From ER46 sp964229935 (GTDB lineage: Bacteria > Verrucomicrobiota > Verrucomicrobiia > Opitutales > Opitutaceae), in assembly GCA_964229935.1 (NCBI GenBank), contig CAXRGI010000233.1:1-64000 (forward strand): 64,000 nucleotides of DNA, in the 5' to 3' direction. Below the pieces are notes generated by a model, which saw nothing but the letters and a program-made list of their open reading frames with translations, was not told the origin of the DNA and did not search any database. Both the position numbers and the translations under genes were made by a program. Below are positions 17,150 through 25,449 of this stretch, piece by piece. Numbering within the stretch: position 1 is the stretch's first letter; the number at the start of each line of letters is the position of its first letter.

Positions 17150-17917
17150 ATGCACCGGCTGCCCTTGATCCTTTGCCTCGTCGCCCTCGCCGGCACGGTC
17201 CTTTCCGGCGCGCTTTACCTCCGGATCGGTGATTCCAAACGGGTGCTGGAAGCCAGGCTGGCCGAGTCGGAGCGCCGCGGCGCGCAACTGGGCTCCGACC
17301 TCGCGACGGCGAAACGCGAGGGAGAGGAAACCCGCGCCCGCGCCGATTCCGCCGTCGCCCGCGCCGCTGCGTCCGAGATCGAACTCGCGCGCACGCGCGA
17401 ACGGCTTTCCGCCGCCGAGAACCGCGGCGCCGATCTCGAGCGCAACCTGGCCGACACGCGGACCGTGCTCGCCGTCTACGAGTCGACCGCCAAGTCGCTC
17501 GGCGAAGAGATCACCGCGCTCCGCCGCGACCTCGACGAGAGCCGCCGCGCCAACGCCTCGCCCGAGGCCGTGCAGGCGTACCGGAACACCATCGCCGAGC
17601 TCGAGCGCCAGCTGGCCTCCGCGCGGAACGGCGCCGCCCTGCCCACCGCCGCCGGCGCATCCACCGCCGTGTTCACCAACCGCGCCGGCCGCTCCACCGT
17701 GCTCAGCGTCGGCCCGCAAAGCTCCTTCGTGGTCGTGAACTTCGGTTCCGCCCGTGGCGCCCAATTGGGCCACCGGCTGAATATCAGCCAGGGCAACATT
17801 GTGGTTGCCACCGCCGTCATCAGCGACGTCCGCACCCAATTTTCCGTCGCCCAGGTGCAACCCGAGTCCCTTCGCGGTGTCTTGCAGAAGGGCGATTCCG
17901 CCGTCCTTATACGTTGA
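17150..17917 (+). CDS. Membrane-anchored coiled-coil protein with small beta-rich C-terminal domain
   Basis: Function not recognised. The 255-residue protein has one N-terminal hydrophobic segment (residues 5-25). A long Ala/Arg/Glu-rich coiled coil (about 30-160) follows, then an Ala/Thr-rich linker, and finally an 80-residue beta-rich domain (NRAGRSTVLSVGP, GAQLGHRLNISQGNIVVATA, LRGVLQKGDSAVLIR). By pattern the tail resembles small barrels found in MreC- and FlgT-like proteins, which is inference only. The product is probably tethered in the inner membrane with the bulk in the periplasm. A short hairpin GGTCC-CCAC-GGACC sits directly before the ATG. The next gene, a tiny lipoprotein, starts 7 nt after the stop, so the two form a unit. 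Confidence 0.8.
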   Translation: MHRLPLILCLVALAGTVLSGALYLRIGDSKRVLEARLAESERRGAQLGSDLATAKREGEETRARADSAVARAAASEIELARTRERLSAAENRGADLERNLADTRTVLAVYESTAKSLGEEITALRRDLDESRRANASPEAVQAYRNTIAELERQLASARNGAALPTAAGASTAVFTNRAGRSTVLSVGPQSSFVVVNFGSARGAQLGHRLNISQGNIVVATAVISDVRTQFSVAQVQPESLRGVLQKGDSAVLIR

Positions 17918-17924
17918 AACGACC

Positions 17925-18089
17925 ATGAGCTCCCTCCGCCGCATCCTCCTCGCCGCCGTCGCCACCGCGCTCGGCCTGCTCGCCACGGGCTGCAGCACCA
18001 ACAGTCCCAAGCAGACTTCGATTCCCTGGAGCCGGCCCGCCGGCTGGGAAGGCCAGATCCCCGGCATGGGCCAGCCCAGCGGGCGCTGA
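17925..18089 (+). CDS. Very small lipoprotein (54 residues)
   Basis: A 54-residue precursor with a basic N-terminus, a hydrophobic stretch and a lipobox-like ATGC with lipidated Cys at residue 23, leaving only about 32 mature residues. The mature part is rich in Pro and Trp (SIPWSRPAGWEGQIPGMG). The compact, non-random tail and its position 7 nt after the coiled-coil membrane protein argue for a real gene; the longer frame starting at 17799 is overlap with that gene. Function unknown; a lipid-anchored peptide that docks on an envelope protein is one possibility. Confidence 0.72.
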   Translation: MSSLRRILLAAVATALGLLATGCSTNSPKQTSIPWSRPAGWEGQIPGMGQPSGR

Positions 18090-18123
18090 TCCCACCGCCG
18101 GAACCGCCGGCCTCCGGCCTGCC

Positions 18124-18834
18124 TTGGAGAACTCCTCCCTCACCCCGCAGCCCGGCCACCTGTACGTGGTCGCCACCCCGATCGGCAACCTCGCCGATCT
18201 CACGGACCGGTCCCGCGCGATCCTCGGCGCCGTTGATCTTATCGCGTGCGAGGACACCCGAACGACCGGCGCCCTGCTCTCCCGGCTGGGCCTCAGCCGG
18301 GACCTTTTCGCGTACCACGAGCACAACGAGACCGAGGCGGCCGAAAGGCTCGCCGACCTGCTCACCGCGGGAAAGTCGGTTGCCGTCGTGAGCGACGCTG
18401 GCACTCCCGCGATCAGCGACCCGGGATTCCGCGTGGTGCGCGCCTGCCGGCGCCGCGGTCTGCCCGTCGTACCCGTGCCCGGCGCCAGCGCCGTCGTCGC
18501 CGCCCTCAGCGCCAGCGGCCTGCCGACCAACGGATTCCTCTACGCCGGCTTCCTGCCCCCCAAAAGCGCCGCACGGGTCGCCTTTTTCGAACGGCACCGC
18601 GACTTTCCCTACACGATCGCCCTGTTCGAGAGCTGCCATCGCATCGACAAGGCGGTCGACGAGATCGTCGTGGGCCTAGGGCCCGGACGTGTCATCTGCG
18701 TGGCCAAGGAAATCACCAAGCTCCACGAGACGTTCCTGACCGGCCCCGCCGCCGACGTGCAGGCGCGCCTCGCCAAGACCAGCCTGCGCGGGGAGTTCGT
18801 GCTGCTGATCGCACCCGCCGACTTCACCCTCTGA
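18124..18834 (+). CDS. rsmI: 16S rRNA (cytidine(1402)-2'-O)-methyltransferase
   Basis: SAM-dependent methylase that 2'-O-methylates C1402 in the decoding centre of 16S rRNA. The 236-residue product carries the tetrapyrrole-methylase-fold signatures VVATPIGNLADLTDRS, ACEDTRTTGALL, VVSDAGTPAISDPG and PVPGASAVVAAL, and a typical C-terminal TSLRGEFVLLIAP. Start is a TTG at 18124; no ATG exists before the SAM motif, and no clear ribosome-binding site is seen. One base separates its stop from the next ATG, so it is co-expressed with the phosphatase gene. Confidence 0.95.
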   Translation: MENSSLTPQPGHLYVVATPIGNLADLTDRSRAILGAVDLIACEDTRTTGALLSRLGLSRDLFAYHEHNETEAAERLADLLTAGKSVAVVSDAGTPAISDPGFRVVRACRRRGLPVVPVPGASAVVAALSASGLPTNGFLYAGFLPPKSAARVAFFERHRDFPYTIALFESCHRIDKAVDEIVVGLGPGRVICVAKEITKLHETFLTGPAADVQARLAKTSLRGEFVLLIAPADFTL

Positions 18835-18835
18835 C

Positions 18836-19786
18836 ATGGCGCTCGAGCCATCCGCCCCTGTCGCCGTCATCGACGTCGGCAGCAACTCGATCAAGGTGCT
18901 CGTCGCCCGACGCGGGGCGAACGGTAGCCTCGAGACCCTGCGCGCGCGAACACTCGACGCGCGGATCGGTGCGGGGATCAGCCGCGAAAACCCGCGCCTG
19001 TCGGAGTCGGGCATCGAGGCAGCCCTCGCGGCCATCCAGCAACTGGTGGCGGAGTCGGGTGCCTTGGGTGTCGCGAACCCCGTCATCGTCGCGACCAGCG
19101 CGGTGCGCGACGCCGCCAACCGCGAAGATTTCCGGCAGCGCGTGCGCACCGCGACCGGTGTCACTCTGCGCATCCTGAGCGGCGACGAGGAAGCCGCCCT
19201 GATCGGCCGCGGCCTGCTCTGCGATCCCGGCCTGAGCGGACTGCGCGATTTCATCCTGTGCGACCTCGGCGGCGGCAGTCTGGAGTGCGTCGCGTTCGCC
19301 GGCCGGTCGATCCGCCACAAGGTGAGCCTGCCGCTCGGCTGCGTGCGTCTCACCGAACGTTTCGTGCCCGATCCCGCCGTGCCGGTCCCGCCCTCGGCGC
19401 TGGCAGCCATCGAGGCCCACACCCGGGCAAGCCTCGCGGCCTCCGGCTTTGATTTCACCTCGGCGCGGACGGGCGCCTTCATCGGCACCGGTGGCACGAT
19501 CTCGACCGCACGCGCCATCCTCGCTCACCGCGAAGGACACGACTTCGATTCCAGCAGCCCGGTGATAACGCTGGGGCGCCTCCGGGAGCTCCGGGCGGAA
19601 ACCGCCGGCCTGACGATCGCGGGGCGCCGCGCGCTGCCGGGCCTGCCCGCCGCCCGCGCGGACGTCTTTCCCGCCGCGCTCGCGACGGTCGTGGCGCTGC
19701 TCGAGCACGCCGGAGCCGGCGCGGTGCGCCACTCGCTCTGCAATCTCCGGCACGGGCTCGCCGCCGAGGCGCTGGGCCTCGACTGA
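18836..19786 (+). CDS. Ppx/GppA-family exopolyphosphatase/guanosine pentaphosphatase
   Basis: ASKHA-fold phosphatase likely acting on polyphosphate or pppGpp. The 316-residue product has the N-terminal VIDVGSNSIKVLVARR phosphate-1 loop, ATSAVRDAANREDF, RILSGDEEAALIGRG and ILCDLGGGSLECVAF (phosphate-2), then GAFIGTGGTISTARA. It has only the two-domain core; the C-terminal HD-like extension of E. coli Ppx/GppA is absent, as in many short homologues. ATG at 18836 follows the rsmI stop by one base. The sequence does not decide between polyphosphate and pppGpp. Confidence 0.92.
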   Translation: MALEPSAPVAVIDVGSNSIKVLVARRGANGSLETLRARTLDARIGAGISRENPRLSESGIEAALAAIQQLVAESGALGVANPVIVATSAVRDAANREDFRQRVRTATGVTLRILSGDEEAALIGRGLLCDPGLSGLRDFILCDLGGGSLECVAFAGRSIRHKVSLPLGCVRLTERFVPDPAVPVPPSALAAIEAHTRASLAASGFDFTSARTGAFIGTGGTISTARAILAHREGHDFDSSSPVITLGRLRELRAETAGLTIAGRRALPGLPAARADVFPAALATVVALLEHAGAGAVRHSLCNLRHGLAAEALGLD

Positions 19787-19804
19787 GCGCCACCCCGGGC
19801 GGCG

Positions 19805-21151
19805 TCAGGCGACGAAGGAGTAGTCGTACGGCGCGCGGAGTTCCCGCGCGACGAACGCATTGCCCTCGGCGGCGAACGCGCCGGTGAACTGTTCGGCCTG
19901 CGCGTCCCACGTCAGGGTGCGCCCCGTGCGCATCGAGATGGCACCGAGATGGCACATCGTCGCGCTGCGGTGGCCGGTCTCCACGTCGCAAACCGGCGCC
20001 TGCCTCGAGCGCACGCAGTCGAAGAAGTTCTCCGTGTGGTTCTTGCTCTCGTACAAGCGCACGGCCCCGTCGGGCAGCGGAGTTTTCAGGATCTCCGGGT
20101 CACTGGCCTTGATCTGGTCGCGATTCACCCAGATCCAGCCGTTCTCACCCTCGAAGCGGATACCGTTGCGCTGGCCGTCGGCGTTGACCTTGGCGCCGTA
20201 GATCGAGTCGTCGCGCGTGGTGCGGATGTTGAGCCGCACGCCGTTGTCGTACGTGTAGTTCACCTCGTACTCACTGAACGTGGTGTAGCCGCCGATGACC
20301 GGCTCCGCCAGGACCCGCGAGCTCACGGTGCGCGGCGCGAGCAGGCCGATCGCCCAGTAGGCGATGTCGTTGTGGTGCGCGCCCCAGTCGGTCATCGTCC
20401 CGCCCGAGTACTCATACCAGAATCGGAAAGTGCGGTGGCAGCGCTCCGGGACGTACTCGTGAGCGGAGGCGGGACCCTGCCAGAAGTCCCAATTTAGCTC
20501 CTCTGGCACCGCGGCGGTTTTGAAAGGCCCCTCGCGCAGCCCCGCGGGTAGCCATACGTTGGCCTCGCGCAATTTCCCGATGCGTTGGTTCCGCACCAGT
20601 TCGCAGGCGAGCCGGAAGCGCTGCGAGCTGCGCTGCTGGGTGCCCGTCTGCAGCACGATGCCCGACTTCCGTACCGCGGCCACCAGCCGCCGCCCCTCGT
20701 CGATTGTGAGCGTGAGCGGCTTCTCGGCGTAGACATCCTTTCCGGCCCGCGCGCAGCCGAGATTGACCAGCGTGTGCCAGTGATCAGGCGTGCCATTGAT
20801 CACCACGTCGATGTCGTCCCGCGCGAGCACGCGGCGGAAGTCGGCGCAATCCTCGGGCTTACGCCCCTCCACGGTGAGCTTATCGATGGCGGTCGCAGCG
20901 CGCTTGCGGTCGACGTCGCACACGACGCGCACGTCGCCCCAGTTGGCGGCGTTGCGCGCATCGTTGGTGCCCTGCCCGCCCGCTCCCACCAGCGCGATGC
21001 CGGGCCGGTCGTTCGGCGAGAGCCGGCGGCGGCGCCCGGACTCCGCGGCGACCAGCTGGCGCTCGGCGAACCAGACCGGCACACCGGAGACTGCGGCGAA
21101 AGCGGCGCAGCGCTGCATGAAACGACGGCGGGAGACGTTGAATTCCTTCAT
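19805..21151 (-). CDS. Tat-exported Gfo/Idh/MocA-family oxidoreductase
   Basis: NAD(P)-dependent oxidoreductase of the glucose-fructose/inositol dehydrogenase family, 448 residues. A twin-arginine signal is present at the N-terminus (VSRRRFMQRCAAFAAVSG), so the folded, cofactor-loaded enzyme is predicted in the periplasm. The Rossmann motif is GIALVGAGGQGTNDARN. The family Lys motif is DVYAEKPLTLTIDEG, and GGTMTDWGAHHNDIAYWA holds the catalytic His region. ATG at 21151 is chosen because it gives the Tat signal. It lies 62 nt after cimA on the same strand but is metabolically unrelated. Substrate, probably a sugar or polyol, is unknown. Confidence 0.92.
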   Translation of the reverse strand: MKEFNVSRRRFMQRCAAFAAVSGVPVWFAERQLVAAESGRRRRLSPNDRPGIALVGAGGQGTNDARNAANWGDVRVVCDVDRKRAATAIDKLTVEGRKPEDCADFRRVLARDDIDVVINGTPDHWHTLVNLGCARAGKDVYAEKPLTLTIDEGRRLVAAVRKSGIVLQTGTQQRSSQRFRLACELVRNQRIGKLREANVWLPAGLREGPFKTAAVPEELNWDFWQGPASAHEYVPERCHRTFRFWYEYSGGTMTDWGAHHNDIAYWAIGLLAPRTVSSRVLAEPVIGGYTTFSEYEVNYTYDNGVRLNIRTTRDDSIYGAKVNADGQRNGIRFEGENGWIWVNRDQIKASDPEILKTPLPDGAVRLYESKNHTENFFDCVRSRQAPVCDVETGHRSATMCHLGAISMRTGRTLTWDAQAEQFTGAFAAEGNAFVARELRAPYDYSFVA

Positions 21152-21213
21152 GGGAGGGGTAGCTCGCGCCGAAACTAGGCCGCCCCAAGCCTCCGGCAAG
21201 CTCGCCGAACGGA

Positions 21214-22776
21214 TCAACCGAGCGACAGCTTGTACTCGACCGACTCCCGCAGGGCTTCCCAGCTGGCGTCGATGATGTTGTCACTCACCCCGACCGTGCC
21301 CCAGATGCGGGAGCCGTCGCCACTCTCGATGAGCACGCGGGTGCGAGCGCCGGCGCCGTCGCTACCCTCGAGGATGCGAACCTTGTAGTCCCGCAGGCCG
21401 ACCTCACGCAGCGACGGATAAGTCTTTTCCAGCGCCAGCCGCAGCGCCTTGTCGAGCGCGCCGACCGGGCCGATGTCCTCGGCCACCGTGTGCACGGTCT
21501 CACCGTTGACGCGGAGTTTCACCGTCGCCTCGGCCCAGAGCTCTCCCCCGTGCCGCTCGATGATCACCCGGTAGCTCTCGACCTCGAAGAAGGAACGGCG
21601 CTGGCGAAGGTGCCGCGCGACCAGCAGCCGGAAGGAGGCGTCGGCCGCCTCGTACTCGTAGCCGCGGAATTCGCGCTCCTTCAGTTCCTCGATCAGCGCC
21701 TTCATCTCGGGGCGCTTCTCGTCGAGCTCGATGCCGAGCTCGCGCGCCTTGAGGGCGAGGCTGCTGCGGCCGGCCATGTCGGACACCAGCACGCGGGTGC
21801 GGTTGCCGACGAGGGCGGGATCGATGTGCTCGTAGCTCCGCGCCACCTTCTGGGCGGCGTTGGCGTGCAGGCCGCCCTTGTGGGCGAAGGCCGACTGACC
21901 GACAAACGGCGCCTTCGGGTCGGGCCGGAGGTTCGCGAGCTCGTCGAAGAAAAGGGAAAGGTCGCGCAACTGGGCGAGGTTGCCCGCGCACCGGGCGGTG
22001 CGGCCCATCTTCAGCACGATATTCGGCAGGATGGTCGTCATGTTGGCATTGCCGACCCGTTCACCGTAGCCGTTGACGGTGCCCTGCACGAGCGTCGCAC
22101 CCGCGGCCACCCCCGCGAGCGAGAGCGCGACACCGAGACCGCTGTCGTTGTGGCAATGCACGCCGACCTTGTCGGCGCCGAATTCCTTCACCACGCGGGC
22201 GACGATCTCCTTGAACTCATCCACCAGCGTGCCGCCGTTGGTGTCGCACAGCGTGAGATTCGACGCGCCGCCGCGCACCGCCGCCGCGAGCGTGCGCAGC
22301 GCGTAATCCGGATCGGTCTTGAAGCCGTCGAAGAAGTGCTCGGCGTCGTGGATCACCTCGCGCCCCTCGGCGACGAGAAAGCGGGCCGAGTCCTCGATCA
22401 TCGCGAGGTTCTCCTCGAGCGTGGTCCGCAGGATCTCGGTCACGTGGAGGTTCCACGTTTTCCCGACGATCGTCATCACGGGCATCCCGCTGTCGAGGAG
22501 CGTGCGCAGCTGCGGGTCCTCCGAAGCCTTCACGCCCGCACGGCGCGTGGAACCGAAGGCGGCCAGGCGCGCGTGGCGCAGCTTCAGCTTCCGCGCCTCT
22601 TGGAAGAAAGTGATGTCACGCGGATTCGAGCCGGGAAAGCCACCCTCGATGTAATCGACCCCGAACTGGTCGAGCCGCTCCGCAATGAGCAACTTGTCGG
22701 TCACGGAGAAGCTGATGCCCTCACCTTGCGTGCCATCGCGCAGGGTGGTGTCATAGATCTTGACGACGTTGCTCAT
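21214..22776 (-). CDS. cimA: (R)-citramalate synthase
   Basis: Condenses pyruvate and acetyl-CoA to citramalate, the threonine-independent entry to isoleucine. The 520-residue product has the catalytic barrel start KIYDTTLRDGTQGEG, the CimA-type YIEGGFPGSNPRD, LCDTNGGTLVDEF, and the metal-binding HCHNDSGLGVAL. It also has GYGERVGNAN and a C-terminal LeuA-type allosteric domain (about residues 380-520). These wordings favour CimA over 2-isopropylmalate synthase. ATG at 22776. Upstream, 81 nt separate it from the DUF2851 gene; that gap contains a 7-bp inverted repeat (22818-22824 with 22845-22851), which may partly insulate the two. Confidence 0.93.
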   Translation of the reverse strand: MSNVVKIYDTTLRDGTQGEGISFSVTDKLLIAERLDQFGVDYIEGGFPGSNPRDITFFQEARKLKLRHARLAAFGSTRRAGVKASEDPQLRTLLDSGMPVMTIVGKTWNLHVTEILRTTLEENLAMIEDSARFLVAEGREVIHDAEHFFDGFKTDPDYALRTLAAAVRGGASNLTLCDTNGGTLVDEFKEIVARVVKEFGADKVGVHCHNDSGLGVALSLAGVAAGATLVQGTVNGYGERVGNANMTTILPNIVLKMGRTARCAGNLAQLRDLSLFFDELANLRPDPKAPFVGQSAFAHKGGLHANAAQKVARSYEHIDPALVGNRTRVLVSDMAGRSSLALKARELGIELDEKRPEMKALIEELKEREFRGYEYEAADASFRLLVARHLRQRRSFFEVESYRVIIERHGGELWAEATVKLRVNGETVHTVAEDIGPVGALDKALRLALEKTYPSLREVGLRDYKVRILEGSDGAGARTRVLIESGDGSRIWGTVGVSDNIIDASWEALRESVEYKLSLG

Positions 22777-22857
22777 GGGAAGCGGAGACCGTTGGCCCGT
22801 GATAAACGGGAGGCAAGGGGGCATTTGAAAACGGCCCACCCGCGATGCCCCGAGGCG

Positions 22858-24081
22858 TCAGCGTTGCCCGCGCTCGATCAGCCAGCCGAGCGCGCCCTGC
22901 GCCGCTCCGTGCGAAAGCGGATGCGCGGCGCCATCGCAGACGCCCGCCGCGACGAGCACGCGCCGGAGCGACGGCGGCAGATCACCGGGAAACCAATGCC
23001 GCCACCGCTTTTCCATCGCCTCCGCGGCCAACCCGTCAGCGGCGGCGAGGGGCAGGAGCCCGTCGCAGATCAGGGTATCGAGCCGCGTGCCGGGGATCGC
23101 GCCGCCGCAAACCGACTCCGCCACCTTCTCGCGCCAACCGCCGAAATTCTCCGCCCGCCGCACCGCGGCCGCGCCCCCACCCTCCTTGGGACACGGCCGC
23201 GGCAAGGACCGGGCGATTATTCTCCACACGTCCGGCCACGCCGGCACGCGCGCGACCCACGAAGCATATTGGCGTAACCGCACGAGCGGACGGTTGGCGG
23301 GACGCACACCTTGCAGGCTCCAGGCCTCGGACTCGCTTGCCGCCCGCGCCGCGAGGTCGGGCGGCTGCTCGCGCCACCCGGGCAACGGATGAAGAGCGGC
23401 GAGACGCAGCATCGGCGCGCGGTTGAAGCGGTAACCAAGGATCTCGAGCGCGGTCTGATGGCAGGCCGCCTCCCACCCGAGGCGTCGCAGGCGCACTCCC
23501 GCGAAATGGACTTTCTGCCGCCAGCGCCGCGCCGCGTGTTCCTCCAAAAGGCACCGGCGCGCGTCCACCGGCACGCGGGTAAGTTCGTCCGGCAGACGCG
23601 CGAGTACCCGATCCGCAAGCTGCTCGACGGCCTCGTCGGCGGCGAACTCCTCCAACCCTCGGTGCAGCAGCGGCAACAACGCGAGCACCGGGATGCGGTT
23701 TCCACCGGCCCCAACGGTTACAGACCCTGGCGGCGGCGGAAAAAGCACCACATGCAGCACGACATTGTCGTAGGCCCTGTCACGCGCGTGGCCATGGGAG
23801 TCCCAGTCGGAGGCGTGCAGGTGAAGCTCCACATCCCCGGTCACTACCGGTGCGTCCGCCCCGGCCCCGAACCGCAGGCGCGCCTGCCGGAAATCGGGAC
23901 CTCCCAGCAGATTCCACCGGCCCGGGTTAAGAATACGCAGCCCCCGTCCGTCGGCGAGCCGCGCCGCGGCGCGATCAAAATCACCGCGCAGCCAGATCTT
24001 CTGGAGCAGACGCTCCGGGAAAGCGAAGGCGCCGTGGATGCCTTGAAGCTCCGCGACGCAGGGATCGGTCCCCGCGATCAC
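22858..24081 (-). CDS. DUF2851 family protein
   Basis: A 407-residue protein matching the DUF2851 pattern: PERLLQKIWLRGDFD near the start, RILNPGRWNLLGGPDFRQA, GDVELHLHASDWDSHGH and YDNVVLHVVLF (about residues 20-110), followed by a largely helical C-terminal two thirds. The acidic and histidine residues of the conserved block (GPDF, GDVELH, DW..H.H) suggest a nuclease-like metal site, but no activity is established and this is inference. Start ATG at 24081. It begins 6 nt after the stop of the second propeller gene, so it belongs to that transcription unit. No signal peptide; probably cytoplasmic. Confidence 0.88.
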   Translation of the reverse strand: MIAGTDPCVAELQGIHGAFAFPERLLQKIWLRGDFDRAAARLADGRGLRILNPGRWNLLGGPDFRQARLRFGAGADAPVVTGDVELHLHASDWDSHGHARDRAYDNVVLHVVLFPPPPGSVTVGAGGNRIPVLALLPLLHRGLEEFAADEAVEQLADRVLARLPDELTRVPVDARRCLLEEHAARRWRQKVHFAGVRLRRLGWEAACHQTALEILGYRFNRAPMLRLAALHPLPGWREQPPDLAARAASESEAWSLQGVRPANRPLVRLRQYASWVARVPAWPDVWRIIARSLPRPCPKEGGGAAAVRRAENFGGWREKVAESVCGGAIPGTRLDTLICDGLLPLAAADGLAAEAMEKRWRHWFPGDLPPSLRRVLVAAGVCDGAAHPLSHGAAQGALGWLIERGQR

Positions 24082-24087
24082 GGCGGC

Positions 24088-25449
24088 TCACTTTCCGCCC
24101 ACCGCGAAGAGCCGGCGTTGGCCCGTGAGGTAGAGTATTCCGTTGGCGATCACCGGCGTACCATGCGCGCAATCCGGCAGGGGTTCGTGCCGGGCGATCT
24201 GTTTCTTCTCTCTTCCCGTGGCAAAAATCACGACGTCGCCGTCCGCCGTCTGCACCAGCACGCGGTTGCCGGAGACGAGCGGAGATCCCCAGACCGAGGC
24301 CTTCAGGTCGTGCACCCAGACGCGAGCTCCCGTCGCGAAATCGACGCAGTTGAGAAACCCGGCGGTATCGGTCGCGTAGACGAGGCCGTCGGCCACCGCG
24401 ACCGTCGAGATGCTGTCGTTGAACGCCTCGCCGCCCAGACGCCAGCGCTCGGCCGTGGCGGTAACGTCCCCGCGGCCCGTGGCGTCGATACGCCGCAACG
24501 CGCCGGGTCCCCCCCCAGCTTCGGGCTCCCCGATCGCCACCACCACGGAATCGCCGACGATCACGGGAGCTGAGACGAGATTATAGGTCGTCTCCGGATC
24601 GCCTTCGGGGTGCGTCTTCTCGTGGGCCTTGCAATTGAAGCGCCAGAGCAGCTTTCCCGTCGCGGGCTCGAAGGAATAGATCCAGCCGTCGCCGCCAGGG
24701 AACACGACTTGCGGTTCCCCTTTGACCAAACCATGGGCCGGCGATCCCCACTGGCCCGTGAGGATGCGAGCGCCCGGCGAGCTGTCCTTCCAGACGACCC
24801 GCCCCGAACGCCGGTCCACGGCCACGAAGCTAGGCACCGCAGGGTTGGCGACTTTCCCGGTGCGTGGGCTCGCGCCATGGCCGGTGAGCACGAAGATCAG
24901 GTCGCCCGCGACCAAGGGCGAGGAGGCGGAAGCCTGGTTGGGGGCCACCCCGAGCGTCTCACGAAAGTCGATTTTCCAGCGCTCGGTCCCGTCGGCCACC
25001 GCACGTGCCACCAGTTCTCCGCGGTTGCTGACGTAGTAGACCGTGTCGCCTTCGACACACGGGGTGGAGCAGACTCCGATGCTGACGTCGTCCTCGGTGG
25101 CGTCGCCCAGTTTCTCGTGGACCGCCTCCCAAAGCAGACGACCGTCCTTCTCCGAAAAGCACTTCAGCACGCCACCCTTGCGCCGATCCTCCTCCGGCAG
25201 ATTGGTGCCGATGAAAACCCGCCCGGCGCTGATCACCGGCGCGCCGTACGTCACGTGCCCCAAGGGGGCCGTCCAACGGATGTTTTTCCCGGCGCCGCCC
25301 TCTTCCCAACTCCAGCCGTCGGGAAGAGTGGCCGCCTCCGCCACCATGTTCCGATCCGGGCGTCCGCCCAGCATCGGCCAGTCGGCCGCTGACACCGTGG
25401 ACACCGCGGTGACGATAAACGCTAGCGGGGGAACAAGTTTCCGGATCAT
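24088..25449 (-). CDS. Secreted PQQ-like beta-propeller protein
   Basis: A 453-residue exported protein (signal peptide residues 1-21, ending VSA-AD). It is built of repeated propeller blades with the PQQ-enzyme-like pattern of Gly/Trp sheets: GAPVISAGRVFIGTN, GRLLWEAVHEKLG, STPCVEGDTVYYVSNRGELVA, GRVVWKD and GKLLWRF. Eight-bladed quinoprotein-like fold is inferred. Catalytic Ca/PQQ residues of true dehydrogenases are not evident, so it may be a structural or binding propeller. Its ATG overlaps the stop of the preceding propeller gene (ATGA, 25446-25449), showing translational coupling. The two proteins share the opening pattern (WPMLGGRPDRN against WTRFRGPNGTG) and are likely paralogues. Confidence 0.88.
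   Translation of the reverse strand: MIRKLVPPLAFIVTAVSTVSAADWPMLGGRPDRNMVAEAATLPDGWSWEEGGAGKNIRWTAPLGHVTYGAPVISAGRVFIGTNLPEEDRRKGGVLKCFSEKDGRLLWEAVHEKLGDATEDDVSIGVCSTPCVEGDTVYYVSNRGELVARAVADGTERWKIDFRETLGVAPNQASASSPLVAGDLIFVLTGHGASPRTGKVANPAVPSFVAVDRRSGRVVWKDSSPGARILTGQWGSPAHGLVKGEPQVVFPGGDGWIYSFEPATGKLLWRFNCKAHEKTHPEGDPETTYNLVSAPVIVGDSVVVAIGEPEAGGGPGALRRIDATGRGDVTATAERWRLGGEAFNDSISTVAVADGLVYATDTAGFLNCVDFATGARVWVHDLKASVWGSPLVSGNRVLVQTADGDVVIFATGREKKQIARHEPLPDCAHGTPVIANGILYLTGQRRLFAVGGK

Noticed and set aside
15674..18067. Minus-strand open frame of about 800 codons opposite pgi and the coiled-coil gene
   Set aside because: Spans several real genes in antisense and shows no family pattern.
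21490..23277. Plus-strand frame of 595 codons opposite cimA
   Set aside because: Mirror of the cimA codon pattern; no recognisable domain.
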